DNA of 64,000 nt from Anarhynchus alexandrinus (GCA_008711295.1 VUYV01000189.1:1649792-1713791); one strand, 5' to 3'. Shown: positions 50,250 through 63,006, counted from the stretch's first letter. Numbers and translations: made by a program. The notes: generated by a model not told the origin, from the sequence alone.

Positions 50250-51568
50250 ATAAGCCCATCTGAGCTACAGGAGATTTTCTCCCCTTATATGAAGCTACAC
50301 AGCAACTTCAAAAACATATCTCAGTTATAGTATTATTTTCTAGTTGACTGAAGTCATGGGTTTTATGTCAACCTGTTATATTTGCATATAATAAATGACT
50401 ACTTATTTGTATTGTCCGAACGACTCCTTTAACCCGCAATCTGTTTAGAAGTCAGATGCTTTCCACAGATACCAGCTCTCTCCTCAGAAGGATTTGTGAT
50501 CATGTGAAAGAGCAAAAATAATAATAAAGGGACCTCTCATCCAGGATTCAAATGATTGTTCGAGATCAGTTCATCAGTAGGGGGGAAGACATATGCAAGC
50601 ATTTTAACATCATGTTGCTCAGGCCATTATTAAAATATTATAGCAAAAAATAAAATAGCAAACAAAGAGTGCAATACACAACATTTAGTAAAAATATTTC
50701 TAACCTGTTACGTTCCTTTTGATCACTAAGCGCTCTGTTTAAGATTGAAATATTTATTTTCACCCCCTATTGATTAACGGCAAACGTGCAAATTCTCATT
50801 GGAGGTGCACAGAGAGGTCTCGGAAATCACCCTGACTTTATAACTGAAGGCAGAAATCTGCAGGATTTTCTGTTTAATAGAGCTCTTTAGGATATATGAA
50901 GTCCCTCATCAGTTATTTTACTAAAAATATTAGAATATTGCTTAGCCTGCTGGCCAAAATACCAAATTAGTCCAGGTAAAATATTGTACTGATTATTTTC
51001 AGTGATTCTAGACAGCTTAACAGCATTGCTTTAAAAAGAGTGTAACGTCTGAGTTCAACGTCCTGCCTCTGCGTTTCCCCATGCAGACAGAACACCTCTC
51101 ACATCAGCGGAAGATACAGGCATCAGCTAAGGAAATTATTTCAAAAGCTTCAGCTTTTATTGTCCTGAGAATTTTATTGCATCTGAAGGAATTCAATCAG
51201 TAGGAAGCATCTATACACATCTGCAGTCAAAACCAAAGTACCATCTCTGAAACTGTTAAAAATTCACTTGTATAGCTTGAAGTTCCTGTGAATACACACT
51301 ATGAAAGATTTTTAGAAAAGATCAGCAAATGCCTCTTTGGAAGCAGGTACCTGCTTAATTGTCTGGTCTAGAAAACAGGTACCCTTGCAGGAGACATAAG
51401 CAAACGGGAAATTGCTCTGTCATTCTGAACTATGAGACCGGAGGAGTTCTGCTCCATATTGTTTCACACAAGACTGCATAAAACATTTTTGCAGTTGCTG
51501 AGATTTTCATCCTGCCTCTCAAAATCAGTTCAGCAATTCCTATCTCACCTCCCATACTAGAACTACTA

Positions 51569-52035
51569 ATCACAGAATGGCTAGAGTTGGAAGGGGCCTG
51601 AAAGATCATTGAGTTCCAACCCCCCCGCCATGGGCAGGGACACCTTCCACTAGACCAGGCTGCTCCAAGCCCCATCCAACCTGGCCTTGAACACCTCCAG
51701 GGATGGGGCAGCCACAGTTTCCCTGGGCAGCCTGTTCCAGTGTCTCACCACCCTCCAAGTAAAGAATCTCTTCCTAATAGCTCATCTAAATCTACCTTCT
51801 TTCAGCTTAAAACCATCACCCCTTGTCCTATTGCTACACTCCCTGATAAACAGTCCCTCTCCACCTTTTCTGTAGGCCCCCTTTAAGTACCGAAAGGGTG
51901 CTATAAGGTCTTGCTGGAGCCTTCTCTTCTCCAGGCTGAACAACCCCAACTCCCTCAGCCTGATACCACTGTATGAAGCACCTCTCCTGCCTTCCTCCCT
52001 GGTCTCAAACCCTCCTGTGATACCTCTCTTCATGC
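51569..52035 (-). mobile_element. CR1 LINE, 5'-truncated copy (copy 2)
   Basis: On the minus strand the 3' end carries one CR1 tail octamer (ATTCTGTGAT) preceded by CCCTTCCAACTC-type sequence and the 'CCATGGCGGGGGGGTTGGAA' region of the bird CR1 3' UTR. Further upstream the frame shows [18 protein letters not shown], the same CR1 ORF2 C-terminal block as in copy 1. The two copies belong to different CR1 subfamilies, because their 3' UTRs differ. Stops and frame changes interrupt the coding part, so it is older or more decayed than copy 1. The upstream boundary near 52035 is approximate. Confidence 0.92.
51782..52033 (-). pseudogene. Decayed C-terminal fragment of CR1 ORF2
   Basis: An open stretch of about 83 codons includes [20 protein letters not shown] and ends just after KLKEGRFR, where copy 1 reads [16 protein letters not shown]. 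It lacks the endonuclease and reverse-transcriptase catalytic parts. It ends at a stop where CR1 normally continues, so it is a dead fragment. Confidence 0.75.
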
Positions 52036-52039
52036 GCGG

Positions 52040-54940
52040 TTTGCAGATGTCTACCAGCCTCTTAAGCTCTATTTTTCATAAAGGTGGTCCAACAGAACAA
52101 AGCACACAGCCACGGCAAATATTATCCCCTCCACTTTGCCGACACAGCCAGACCATCCCTGTTAACACTTACATTACCGTAGAGTAAAATGAAGAAGTCC
52201 TTTCCACAGTCTTAGCTTAGGGCTACGTCAGCTAACAGACTGCTTCTCCCCTTAGCTTATCTTCTGGTCCTCATGAAAGGCCATTCTGTTGAGGTCATCA
52301 TCCACGTGAGTGCAGTTGACTGCTCTGCAGCTGGCAGGCTGTCCCCATAGCTCTGGCTGACGTGGCATTTGGCTCTTCATTCTTAGGTAACTCGGGCTAT
52401 AAGAAGAAGGACATGCTATTCAGCCTAAAGGCTTTGGTTGAATAAGACAGCGTTCACATTTGCTTTCTTGAAACTCAGAGCTGTGGCGTACGATCATTTC
52501 CAGGTTTACAGAAAAGGCCGTAGTTATTGATGCACATACAGCACCTAGACCCGCTCCCAAACTTCGCGATTATTTCTTTTTAAGTTTTACATTATCATGC
52601 TCCAAGCACACAGTGCACTAGAAGATAAAGGTCAGGCGGCCTTTTGGTCAGTGATCCATCTCTCAGCTCTGTTACACGAGCAATGTAGACAACTCAGTTG
52701 GAGAAGTATTGACCTGTTTTATTTTACATATAAGTGTTGGGAGGAGAAGGAAAAGGTGATACAGAAATTAAGGCCAAGGGAAAAAATCCACAGAAATAAT
52801 TTGATGCACTCATTATTTTAGCATGCAGGAAAACTAGGTAAAATTATATAGATGGGAGAGATTGAATTCTCTCTTTTCTTCACAGCTCCAAAAACAAACA
52901 AATAGCAGGACTGCTGAGCCTGATGGGTTCTTCCATTTCCTAAATTTTCCTATGTCTTAACTCTACAGTACAGCAAGGGGCATATTCTCCTTTTGAAGCC
53001 CAGACCTAGCATTAACATTTATGGGAGTTACGCACACATCAAAAGAAAACCCTACTTTAAGCAATTTATAAATCTGAATATTTTTTCTCTGACCAGTGCA
53101 ATTGCAGGATTATCTATAGGAAAGTGCCAAAATCTCTCATGTTATTTCTGCTGCTGAATACCTGGAAAAAAGGGGGGAGAGAGAGAGACAATAAGGGAGA
53201 GAGAGATGGGAGTAGAAGGGGAGGAGGGAAGGGGGAGAGGGAGACAGAAACACACACACAGATGTGAAAACTCTTTAAAACAGTTTCTATTCTTCTTGGT
53301 ATGTTTTCCCTAGCATTTAGAGGACCAAAAGCATGCTTCTTTATATTTAGAACTGTTTGTAGAAGTGTATCCCTTCCTGACAAGACCTTTTCATTGCCTT
53401 TTGTCTACTTAAGGAATGTGTACATGGCACAAGTTCAAGATGTTTAAATTCTCTGTACATAATGCCATGAAGTACTCGTACTCCCATTTTTTCATTGCCT
53501 TCTGATCCTACAAATTTATGTATGTTCCCATCATTATTTTGTGATTAAAACCCCTTGATCTTTCGTATATGCAAAAAAGGATTCCTTGGTCATACATTCC
53601 CATTAGAGAGAGAGCTGATTAAAGGAGTCCCTTATTCAGTTCCATTCTATTCCTTTCCAGTTTAATCTCTTTGAGAAATAACTCCACTTCCTTTTCCTTG
53701 CTTCTTCCCTTGACTATTTTTAATAGATTTTGCCCATACATACTCCTTTTATCTAATGTGTAAATTTAAATTTAGCAAACAAAGTAAACTTAAGCTCTTC
53801 CTTCAGAGAAGTAAGGTGGTTTTGTGACCATTTAACAGCTTTCACTATAAAGTTATCGTAAATTTTCTCTTGGCCATGAGGCCAAAAATGCCTGCTGAGA
53901 ATCTCTTGGATCCCAGCCTCGAATTCAGTGGAGGTTCAGTGAATCAGAGCTGTTTCCAAATAAAATATTGTGGGCTCCACAAATAGACACTTTCCAACAA
54001 TACCATGTTTCTTTGGCAAATGCCCTGTCCTTGCTGCTTATTCAAGTCAAATTTTGCCAATCTGACACCATGATTATACAGGAGTTGTCAGATTATACTG
54101 CAAAGGACCTTGGGTCATCTTCTCCATCTGTAAATTGCACATCTCAACAGCCCACACTCATCAGAGATGCTACCGTCAGCTGGTATTAGACTGTTATGTA
54201 TTTGCAGTACTAAACTCCACAATTCCCCGCTCCATTTCTCATTATATTGTTTCATCCCTCTGGAGGCCTTTATTTCATGAGTTGTAGAGTAAATTAACCC
54301 CAGCAAAGCACTGGACTTGCTGTGGCTGGAGTGATCTGGTCCCTTATTTCAGCTGTCTTGGGTACCTCTGCCTTCTCCTGGCATCCACAATGTGAACCTT
54401 AATTTAGGCCACTGACTCGGGCAAGAGATCTTTCCCATATCACAGCTTATCTGTCACCACCTGTTTTTAGAGAAAGGAGACCTGACGCACGCTCATTGGA
54501 ACAGTTTGGTACTGGAAATATTTTCTATCCTTGTTTCTGGTCATGAAATATTATTCTTCCACCAAGCAGAAATTGAAGACTGGCCAAGTAAATTTCCTCC
54601 AAAGTACAGCAGATAGCGCATTTCATCAAAGTGTGACTGATGCTCATGTGAGGTTTGCTGCTCTCTTAGGAAATAGCGACAAAATATTAATCAGGCTGTC
54701 AGATAGAGAGCAGGAGCAGTGAGATATACAGGGATATATGTGCGTTACAAAATCACCATGCAAAAATGTAAAGACTTCCTTGTCAAAACTTTGCAAAGCC
54801 AAGACAAGAAGTTAGTATATACAGTGCAATTAATAAAAAAAAATGAAAAAAGTAGTAGTTGGCATATTAGTCGCTGTTTGGGTGCTGGTGATCAGATCCT
54901 ATGAAATAAAAAAGAATTTTAGATGTAAGCTAAAACATTT
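52040..54940. other. Gene-free stretch, nothing recognised
   Basis: AT-rich unique sequence. A scrap ATGGGAGTTACGCACACATC (about 53020-53039) recalls the old palindromic repeat family. Open frames are under 90 codons; the one at 53114-53383 (minus) is produced by the GA/CA repeat. Confidence 0.55.
53164..53260 (+). repeat. Purine-rich (GA)n/G-rich tract with a terminal (CA)n
   Basis: Almost uninterrupted A and G for about 85 bases (GAGAGAGA, GGGAGAGAGA, GGGGGAGAGGGAGA), then a CA run at 53250-53260. Mirror-like purine tracts of this kind can form triplex DNA. Confidence 0.8.
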
Positions 54941-54949
54941 ATTACAGGT

Positions 54950-55064
54950 GCTTAATCATGAAATCCGCTTAATCGGGACATTTCCCAGGGAACCAAATTA
55001 AGCCTAATGATACTTAATGGCAAGGACTGCTGCTTAATTGGGGTGGTAATTCCAGTTAATTGGG
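54950..55064 (+). repeat. Cluster of CTTAAT(T/C)GGG-like units
   Basis: Related words recur within 115 bases: GCTTAATC (54950), GCTTAATCGGG (54967), ACTTAATGG (55012), GCTTAATTGGGG (55032) and GTTAATTGGG (55055), plus an inverted AATTAAG near 54996. Spacing is irregular. It could be a decayed tandem repeat, the end of an old transposon I cannot name, or a homeodomain-site cluster. Confidence 0.4.
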
Positions 55065-55799
55065 ATTCCTGCAGGTGAGTAAATGGTACTCAAATAGACA
55101 TACTGTATCTGGCCTTCATGATGTTCTGATATTGGTGGTGCTTTGTCACCCCTAAAAGAGCTTCTCCTGCTACTGGATCAGCAAAGCAAAATTACTTCTG
55201 TGCTCCCATTTTGGTCCTTCCAAACACTGCTTAAAGCTACAATCTCCGTCTCTGGGCTGGCAGTACAAGATGACTTTTTTAAGTCTAGCCAATCTGGATT
55301 TATGGATTCGTATGCAGTTCAGCAGGATTTTATAAAGATCCCACTCAACTTCTTGCCTGACCAAGGAAAAGCTTTTTGATAAGCCTTCAGGCTCCATGGA
55401 GGTGCCACAAAGATGTCTGAAAATTGTCGGTAGCAACATCAACTGCAGAACAGCACGCCCTAGTTAGAAGGGTTTCCTCACCGGCTTGTGAGAACAAATG
55501 TTTGACTGCTGAAAAACCCCTACGGCAAAGCCTTTTTCCAATACTAAGAAAGGGAAAGACCTGCGCTCTCATGGCACGCTTGCTATTGCTCAAGGTTTTA
55601 TTTTAGTCCACCGCGCACACACACAGATGCACACTGAAATACTAGGATTTTTTTTTAACCGTTATTAAATTATGCTTAAATATTATTCAGTGCTTTTACA
55701 TAGCACCAGAGACCCTGAAAATAAAAACTGCTAATGGCAATCAGCTTATTAGAAAGATATGTTCTCATTATTGCTTCTTGAGGTCCTTGCTATTGTCAG

Positions 55800-56450
55800 G
55801 AGGCCGCGGCACACAGCACTCTGCGTGCGGCGCCATCTCTTGCTTCGTTGGAAGACAGGCAAGTTGCCAGTTCTTGGGAGAGCGAGCCGCAGCTGCAGCG
55901 CCTGCAGCTACCTGGGGAGAGCCGCTGCTCTCTGTAGGTTTCTAAAAGCACAGCAGAGCGGCCCGACTGGAGCTAAATCCCTCTCACAAATCCCAGATGT
56001 GCCCCTCAGCTGCTGGGCAGTCTTGGGAATTTTTAGAAGAGAGGGAATCTGGGTTGCTGCAGCCCCTGCAAAACTCGGGCTGGCACCGAGCCCTTACCCC
56101 GGCGCGCAGGCTGGGCCGGGGGCTCGCCCTGCACAGCCCAGGGCCGCTGGCTGGAAAGAGCAGATCCCACCAGGCGGCTGGGAGAGGTTCGGGCTGCTGC
56201 AAACAGCATCCCCAGGCGAGGTCAGATCTGACAGGAGCCAGGGGGGATCCCCAGGCGAGAGACCTTCCAGAGTGGCACATCCAGCCACCCCTTGGCGAGC
56301 TTCAGGGGCTCTGCTGCCACCCAAGCAGTGCTGACATGCACGAAAAGCTGTTAGCACGAGCTGGCTCCCCCACAGCCCCCATCGCTCACTGAAATCGGGA
56401 TGGTGCCTCTGCCCGGAGCAGCCGCTCCTGACTTCTGGCTCCTGCCGGGA
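55800..56450. other. GC-rich patch with moderate CpG density
   Basis: About 31 CpG by eye in 640 bases at roughly 60% G+C, an observed/expected ratio near 0.5, so it is weaker than the patches at 20751 and 24001. Long open frames occur in several frames on both strands at once (191 codons plus at 55759-56334, 131 plus at 55997-56392, 98 minus at 55984-56280), which argues against any one being real. ATCCCCAGGCGAG is repeated at 56208 and 56247. No protein family is recognised. Confidence 0.4.
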
Positions 56451-56459
56451 TCAAAACCA

Positions 56460-58220
56460 TACCTGATTTTTCCCCCTCCCTCTTCAAGCAGAGGTTCATT
56501 GTCTCAAAACGTTTCACAACAGAAATGTTCTGAACAAAAAAGGAAACATTCTGAAAATACCTGGGGGGGGCGGTGTGTTAGGGGCTGACTGTTCCGTAGC
56601 ACCGTGTACCGGGCCGTAAGGAGCAGGGAGTTGCACCGCTCCAGCAGGTGAACGCCAGCGGTAGCTCCAGTTTGTACAGCTCGAGACCGGTACCTCTGCA
56701 CGCACTTCTCTGAGCCTCCCTCCGTGTACCTTTTTAGTCCCAAAGCAACACTCAATATGTGATTTTGATTCAGCTTTACAGTGGAGAGCTCCAAAGTGAG
56801 GGATCGGGCTCAGAGAGTGAAATATTAGTGAATAAAAGCACCAAGGTGAGATTTTCGGTGTGCTGGGTTTTCTGTTCTCAGGCATTTATAAGCTGTAGAT
56901 ACATTTGAAATTTCAATAATCAGCACTTGCAAAAGGAAAATGGGAACGATAAATTCGTAAAGAAAACAATTTGATCTTTGTTGTGGAGCTGTTTAAGATA
57001 AGTGCTATAGTTAAAATGCAATTAAATTCTCAGATGAAGTATTAAATCAGATTTTGCTTCAATTTCTCTCCCTCACACCACTTTCATTTTACTACACATA
57101 AACTAAACTAACTGACAATTAAACGACTGGACAAAATTCTCAAGAATGCCTGTCAATCTACTGCTAATAAGTTTTTCTTCATAACAGTACGTGAAATCTA
57201 TACTGTAATGATTCCCCTAGTTTTTAATTTATAACTGACCACGCGTACTGCATCAAGCGAATAATAGTGTAACTACAAAAGAGTCTGCGTGTATACTCTG
57301 AGAAGCCTCAGTGGAAGCCATTTTTTTACGCTGATCTTACACTTGAAGTTACAGATTCTTCACAAAGCTTATCATAAAATATTCACAGAACTAGAAGAAT
57401 ATCAGTATTACTAAATTATTCACAGTCAAATGTTAACTCAAAGTAGCAGCTTTTTCTCTTCAGAGCACCCACGCACAGAAAATCACTTGCTGTGTAAAGC
57501 GAAGATCCGTCCTACGTGTGAGACTACCTTTGACGCAGCGTTTGACCAACAACGTTCACCCAACCTTTCCTCTCTACTGAAGGAAATCAGAGGTTTGCAG
57601 TCAAATATGTCCTTGGAGGAAGAATAGCAGCAGTAGAGAAAACACCATTAAACAACTAAACCAGTGGAAACAGAACTATTTTTCCATTTGAAATTCCAGT
57701 TGAAAATTTTTAACTGTTTTCTACTGGTTCGTGTATGCTGCTGGCTCCCAAACAAAGGAAGGAGATCAGGATTACTTATCCTCAAGAAATGTTACTCCAG
57801 CGACAAGAACTCGCACAGACTGCCAGAACCCACCAGGAATTAGCTGAGGGATTTTAATGGACTCTACAGCAATTTTCACTGTGTAAGGGGAAGAAATGGA
57901 ATGAGTTTAAATAGTAAAATGTAAATTAATAATCATCATCATCATGAAAAAAAGTTGAAATGTCGGAAAAAGAAATTTGGTGAGAAGATTAATGAGGACA
58001 CCAAAAGAAAACGGAGAAAAAAAGAAAGTAAACAATGATTAGAAAAGTCAAGACTTAGAAATTAGTTATTGCAATGAAATACAAGGGCTCAAAAATGATT
58101 GAGTCAGCAGGTGATCAAAAACATAAATGAATATTAAAATAATGAAGGACAATAAGTCAAGGTGAACTAACTGAAAATCAAGCCAGAATGAATTTAAGGA
58201 ATTAGTAATGAAGAAAAAGG
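56460..58220. other. Gene-free stretch, nothing recognised
   Basis: GC-rich edge to about 56720, then AT-rich unique sequence. A short (ATC)5 run lies at about 57931-57945. Open frames (123 codons minus at 56514-56885 and smaller) lack domains. Confidence 0.55.
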
Positions 58221-58223
58221 GAC

Positions 58224-58281
58224 AGCTCCTCAGCAGGTATAAATCCACCGGAGCTATGCTGATTTAGACCAGCTCAAGAGG
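58224..58281. repeat. Ancient amniote palindromic repeat (MITE-like)
   Basis: CCTCAGCAGGTATAAATCC and GGAGCTATGCTGATTTAGAC with CAGCTCAAGAGG form imperfect mirror halves. They match, from memory, the old family 'CCTCAGCTGGTGTAAATCAGCATAGCTCC ... GGAGCTATGCTGATTTACACCAGCTGAGG'. Most of the central loop is missing. No coding potential. Confidence 0.55.
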
Positions 58282-58289
58282 TGCCTACG

Positions 58290-60235
58290 TGCAGTCCGTA
58301 AGTACAGCAAAAAACCCCAACCTTTCACTCCTGGGTCCTAACTGGAAGAAAGAAAAGGCGGCGGTCACCAAGATGAATTTCTGCCAGGAGCATAGCATGC
58401 TAAAACTTTTCAGAGAAATAATTTATTCACCCAGAAATGCAGTCAGAGATCTGATGTAGCTATCAGCAAACTTGGACCTGTTCACCAGGCAGCACTGGTC
58501 AAAAAAATTAAATCCAGAACACACGCAATTCTGAAACATTGTGTTTCAATGTTTTTGAAAGCATCATTAGAGTTTTTCATACAAAGTATTTTAAACTGTC
58601 AAAAATTAATAACTGAAAAGATGTTAAAAATCCATTTCAGGTTGGAAAAATGTTTTGCTTGACCTAAAATAATTTGGGGTGGTTCATTTTTGTTCAGAAA
58701 ATTGAAAACCCATTCTTTTCACAGCTCTGTAGCTCAGACCATTTACGGAGATTCTGATATTCACTCTAATCTCAAAAGCATCTAAAATACAATCAAAACC
58801 GATGTATTTCCAGTGTGTACAAATGATTACCCTTTAAGCAATGCAATATTCATAAACAGAAAACCCTACTCCAAATTCAACCGAGAACAAAAAGATCTGT
58901 ATTTATGTTTAGGAACATAAGTTCCTAAATGAATGAAAGATTCTACGACGTGAACCATGAATAAACTTAAGACAAGATACCTCTCAATATGTAGATGGAG
59001 ATACTTAGCAATGCAGGCAAAATAATTCTTGAAGAATATTTTGCAAAACATGAAGCACAAAACTGACACAATATTAGTTATAAACGGCCCCTTTTCGATA
59101 CTATTACTCACACCATAGCACATGATAATTCAGTTAAGGAATGTCTTCTCCAATTGGCAACGCTACCAGAGCAGCACACTGAATTTCATTTAAAGGCTTC
59201 ACACGGGACAGTAAGGGAATGAGAGCTGGCCATGACTTTCTATATATGCTTACCCCAAGACTTTGAGCAGCCTCTGCAAAAGACAGGAATAAAGGAATTA
59301 CCTGATACGGGGCAAGCATAAGATCCTGAACTGTTGTTCCCTTACAGTCCCAAGCATAAAGCTGACCAAAAGACAAATCTGGCCACCGAAAGGAGCTTTA
59401 GACAGTACAGAAATGGTGCGAGAAGAAAAATATGGACACTTGCTATCCTGGGAGGAAGAGGGCTAAGTACCTTAAGGACCTGTGTGCTCAGCAGAGAATG
59501 TGAGACAGGTCTATCTCCTGTGTTATACGCACACGAGAAACCACAGCGTTTCTTTCCCTTCTCAAGCCTCCCGGTATGCACCTCATGAGCAATGCCACCA
59601 AAACCAGTAGCTGCAGATCCATATGAAACGTGGTGTGATTCAACAGAGAATTTGCCTCCAGTCCCTGACAGCAAGACTCGAGCTCGCTCACACTAACGAA
59701 GTTCTCAGCTACCGCCTGATACATTCATACTTAAACTTTGCTATCTCCTCGGTAAGTGTGCCGGGTTATTTTAACAGATACTGCGATATCTACAGATCAA
59801 ACTTTGCCTTGACTCTGTCACAGCCCAAAGGAAAAAGCGTCCCAACAGAGAAGCTCGAGATGGGAGTCCGCAAACCTGGACTCTCTTCTCACCGCCGACT
59901 TTACCGTGTGTTCTTGTAGTTGCAATACTGATATGTCATGTTTTGTTTTACAAAAGAAAGTTCATTAAATGCTTATAAAGAATTCTGGGTTTCTCAATGG
60001 TAAACAGTTACCACTGTTCAATATTATTAGAAATAGCATGTGGAATAAGCTAAAGCAATCTATCTCAATTTAAGTCAATATAAACATTTTTGTATCATCT
60101 TCCCAGCATAATCTCCCTGCTAACTGCCGGTAAATGGCCGCTTTCTAAGACTGGTTTAAAAAATTCTTCGCACAGTCAGAACTGCATCGTGTGCATTTTA
60201 AACAAGAGTAGAGCCAGCAGCTAACTTGAATTCCA
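58290..60235. other. Gene-free stretch, nothing recognised
   Basis: AT-rich unique sequence with short overlapping frames on both strands around 59130-59920 (up to 110 codons) that share no family signature. No repeat family is recognised. Confidence 0.55.
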
Positions 60236-60239
60236 CCCT

Positions 60240-60830
60240 CCCCTGCCTCACCCAGTGATGTCCACAGTAATGTACATTTTCAATTACTCTCCATTCAAAA
60301 TCCAACAATTCAACAAACTGTCAAATTAGCAACAATTGTGGCTCATTGGCAAAACCTAACACTATTATTACACAGAAACTGTGAGGACAAAAATCGTGTC
60401 ATTTCTCATTGAAAGAAATGCTCTTGTCAAGCTCGATCCAGCAGCAATGGATGGCACGATTTAGGCTATATGGTTTCTGAGCAGAGCAGGGTCATTTAAA
60501 TATCATTTTCAAGCAATCTCTAGCTCTGCCTCAGAAAATATAGTAGCATCCAATATCTAATTATTATCCCGAAACATTCTACATACCGTATCTCAGAACA
60601 ACATGAAAACAAACTTCTGTTTTCCTCTTCAAACATTGAATAGTTTAATGTTATGATAAATCAGACTGAACTAGAATTAATAACTATCAGGTGCAGAATA
60701 TTATTATACTAATTCATAAAGCACAATTCACATTTTCTAGTATGATGAATTATCTTGCTAATGAGGGCTGAAATATAATAGAGCAGCTAATAGACAGACG
60801 CTTTTAACTCATGTAATATAAGTTACTTCA
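60240..60830. other. AT-rich unique block, possible conserved non-coding element
   Basis: Repeat-free, with SOX-like ACAAT/ATTGT words (AGCAACAATTGTGG near 60330) and several TAAT/ATTA cores (AGAATTAATAACTATC near 60674). There is no reading frame. The enhancer-like reading is from texture only. Confidence 0.25.
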
Positions 60831-60839
60831 TACTCAGTT

Positions 60840-62345
60840 ACTTAGTTTAATCAGGAAAAGTATTACTGTATTACATTTTCACGTTCCTTGGGGAGACAGC
60901 ATCTCTTTTGATGGAAAGCAAGGTTACTTGGGAATAACAGGTCATCTTCATCAACTGACTATGTCACCTAAATTATCTCACGATTTCCACAGGTTTGGGA
61001 ACACACTGAGCAATTACTAACAGCCATCTGACGGGTGGTAACTTGCAGCCTCACTGCCTACACAGTCACTGCACCTCACTCCACAGCAAATAGAATATAA
61101 TTTGAGATAATTTATTGCCTAAAGAGGAGAGGAGTAACTTGTCTCAAATATACTCTATCCATATGGGCAGTAACCGCAGAAGGGCTGATCCCCCGTTTCT
61201 TGTTCACGTGGCCATACTGTGGGTTTCCCCATCATATCTGAAATGGGAACAATACCGGGAAAAGATTGGCCAGAATCTCATAAAGATGCATTCCCTCTCT
61301 TAAGCTTCAGGAAAGGTAGAACCACCATCCTGGGAATGGGAAAAAATACCACGTGAGTGAGTATCGTATCACATACGATCAAGCCAAGAAGTTCTACTTC
61401 AGAACTGTGTGAAATGTTTGCAACAGAACACGATGAAACTATTCCATATATGATTGACTTCATGTGGTTATAAATTTGCACATGGAAGGACTATTAGAGT
61501 TGATGAAACTCCATTGAATAATAGCCAGGGTGCACTTTTGTACACGTCACAGCCCAGCTCAGTTCCTGAATCCGAGAGGCTTGATTGTATTTTTCACTTT
61601 TCTTGAGCCCCAAGCTCAAAGCTATACTGCTGTCCAGTGAAGGACACTTAGGGAAATGTTTGCAATAACCCTAACAAATGAAAACCACAGTGCTCTGCAC
61701 AGCTCGTTTCTGCTAATGCAGTCCCGGTCACATCTGGTGCTCCTTTTATCCTAAAACAAAGATAAATTCATATGCGAGAACAAAGAGATATGCATGTCGT
61801 TTGGTGTTATTTTACAAAAGAGAGAAAAAAAAACACTTTCTGGTTTTCCCATGTCAGCAATCAGAGCTTTAAATCCATGAAAGGAGATTTGCATTCATTA
61901 TTTAACCACAAGGCAAGACAACATTTTTAGAAAGCATCCAAGATTGACTAAACTTCCCCTTGGGTATCCTTTCAGACATATCTTCTGCAACCCCTTGCAC
62001 TACAAACATTCCACTAGAAAAATGCATCTGCCAGGTTTTAAGATCTCTGCAATGCACCTTATTAGCATATTATTTTCTTAGCCCACCCCCAATCAATAAT
62101 ACTTACCTTTCTGTTACAGCATTTGATAGTTCTTAATCCATCCTACAGTATCTCACTCAGCCTGCAGCTCTGGATGTGTCCTGATTTTAGAGCTTGTCAT
62201 CCCCGAACATACCTCAGATAATTGTTTGATTCTTTTCCTAAATCCACCGGCAATTTTGGAAACTTGCATTACAAATAAAATTATGAATTTCTTTAGCTTC
62301 AAAACTGCTGTTATTAATTATTACCATGGAAAATATTATTTAGTG
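60840..62345. other. Gene-free stretch, nothing recognised
   Basis: AT-rich unique sequence with open frames under 70 codons. No repeat family, exon or RNA gene is recognised. Confidence 0.6.
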
Positions 62346-62350
62346 ACTTA

Positions 62351-62421
62351 GGGCCTGATCCTGTTCCCACTGAACTCAATTGTGGGACTCCCGTTGTCTT
62401 CAGAGGAAGTAGGATCAGGTT
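62351..62421. repeat. Ancient amniote palindromic repeat (MITE-like)
   Basis: The left end GGGCCTGATCCTGTTCCCAC and right end GAGGAAGTAGGATCAGGTTT give a 9-base perfect inverted repeat at the tips (CCTGATCCT 62354-62362, AGGATCAGG 62411-62419). They match, from memory, the family 'GGCCTGATCCTGCTCCCATTGAAGTCAATGGGA ... GGAGCAGGATCAGG'. Such short palindromic elements are thought to be non-autonomous DNA transposons. Confidence 0.65.
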
Positions 62422-63006
62422 TTAACTTCCAAAGGCTTAAATACATCATTAGTAGAGTTTGAATAAACTTTACAATACGATTTTGCTTAACTCAAGCATC
62501 CTGTAAGAGATCAGCACATTCAAACGCTGAACTCTGACGCTGAAAAACTGAACACGGGGAGAAAGCTGGAGGTTATTTTACTTCTTCATTCTGTGGTGTG
62601 TATCAGTGATTGCAACTGCTGCAGCGAGTGCTAGAAATAAAACTGCTGCAGGTAACTCCTGGTGCATGGTCTGGAGCTGGGCAGAATTTCTCATGAACAC
62701 AGCAGGACAAACTGGGTAATCTAAGAACGCAGAAGGAAATGCGGTGGTGGGGTAAATACTTTTGGCATTACGTGGGTCTGGAGCAAGACTCTAAATCCCT
62801 TCTTAAACTTTTGCTTGTTCTGCAGAAACCACCATAAGCAAATCACTGCAATAAAAACAGCATTATTCCCCCACCAAATAAAGAGGAAACAGCCTCACGT
62901 ACCGACATTCAGGGCATATTATAATTGACCTTTGCAGCATGAAGTTTTAAGTCCCATTCTGGGAAATCATTACTCACATGCTTGATCAACTGTGTGCACC
63001 TCTGTG
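62422..63006. other. Gene-free stretch, nothing recognised
   Basis: AT-rich unique sequence between two ancient repeats. TTACTCACATG near 62970 may be an outlying piece of the next repeat. No exon is recognised. Confidence 0.5.

Larger units (their letters stand above)
44115..51560. other. Gene-free stretch with low-complexity tracts
   Basis: Contains a TA/CA simple run (about 45949-45970), a G/T tract (45523-45556), a pyrimidine-rich stretch (about 47640-48120) and the T20 run at 50229. A 25-base segment at 46429-46453 is bounded by splice-like signals (CTGTCCCAG before, GTAACG after) but is too short to trust. The 151-codon plus frame (48485-48940) has no domain. A very AT-rich block at 50340-50950 looks like unique non-coding DNA. 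Confidence 0.5.

Noticed and set aside
55759..56334. 191-codon plus-strand open frame as a possible gene
   Set aside because: Several frames on both strands are open together in this GC-rich patch, no domain is recognisable, and the peptide is Pro/Gly/Ala/Arg-rich as expected from composition.
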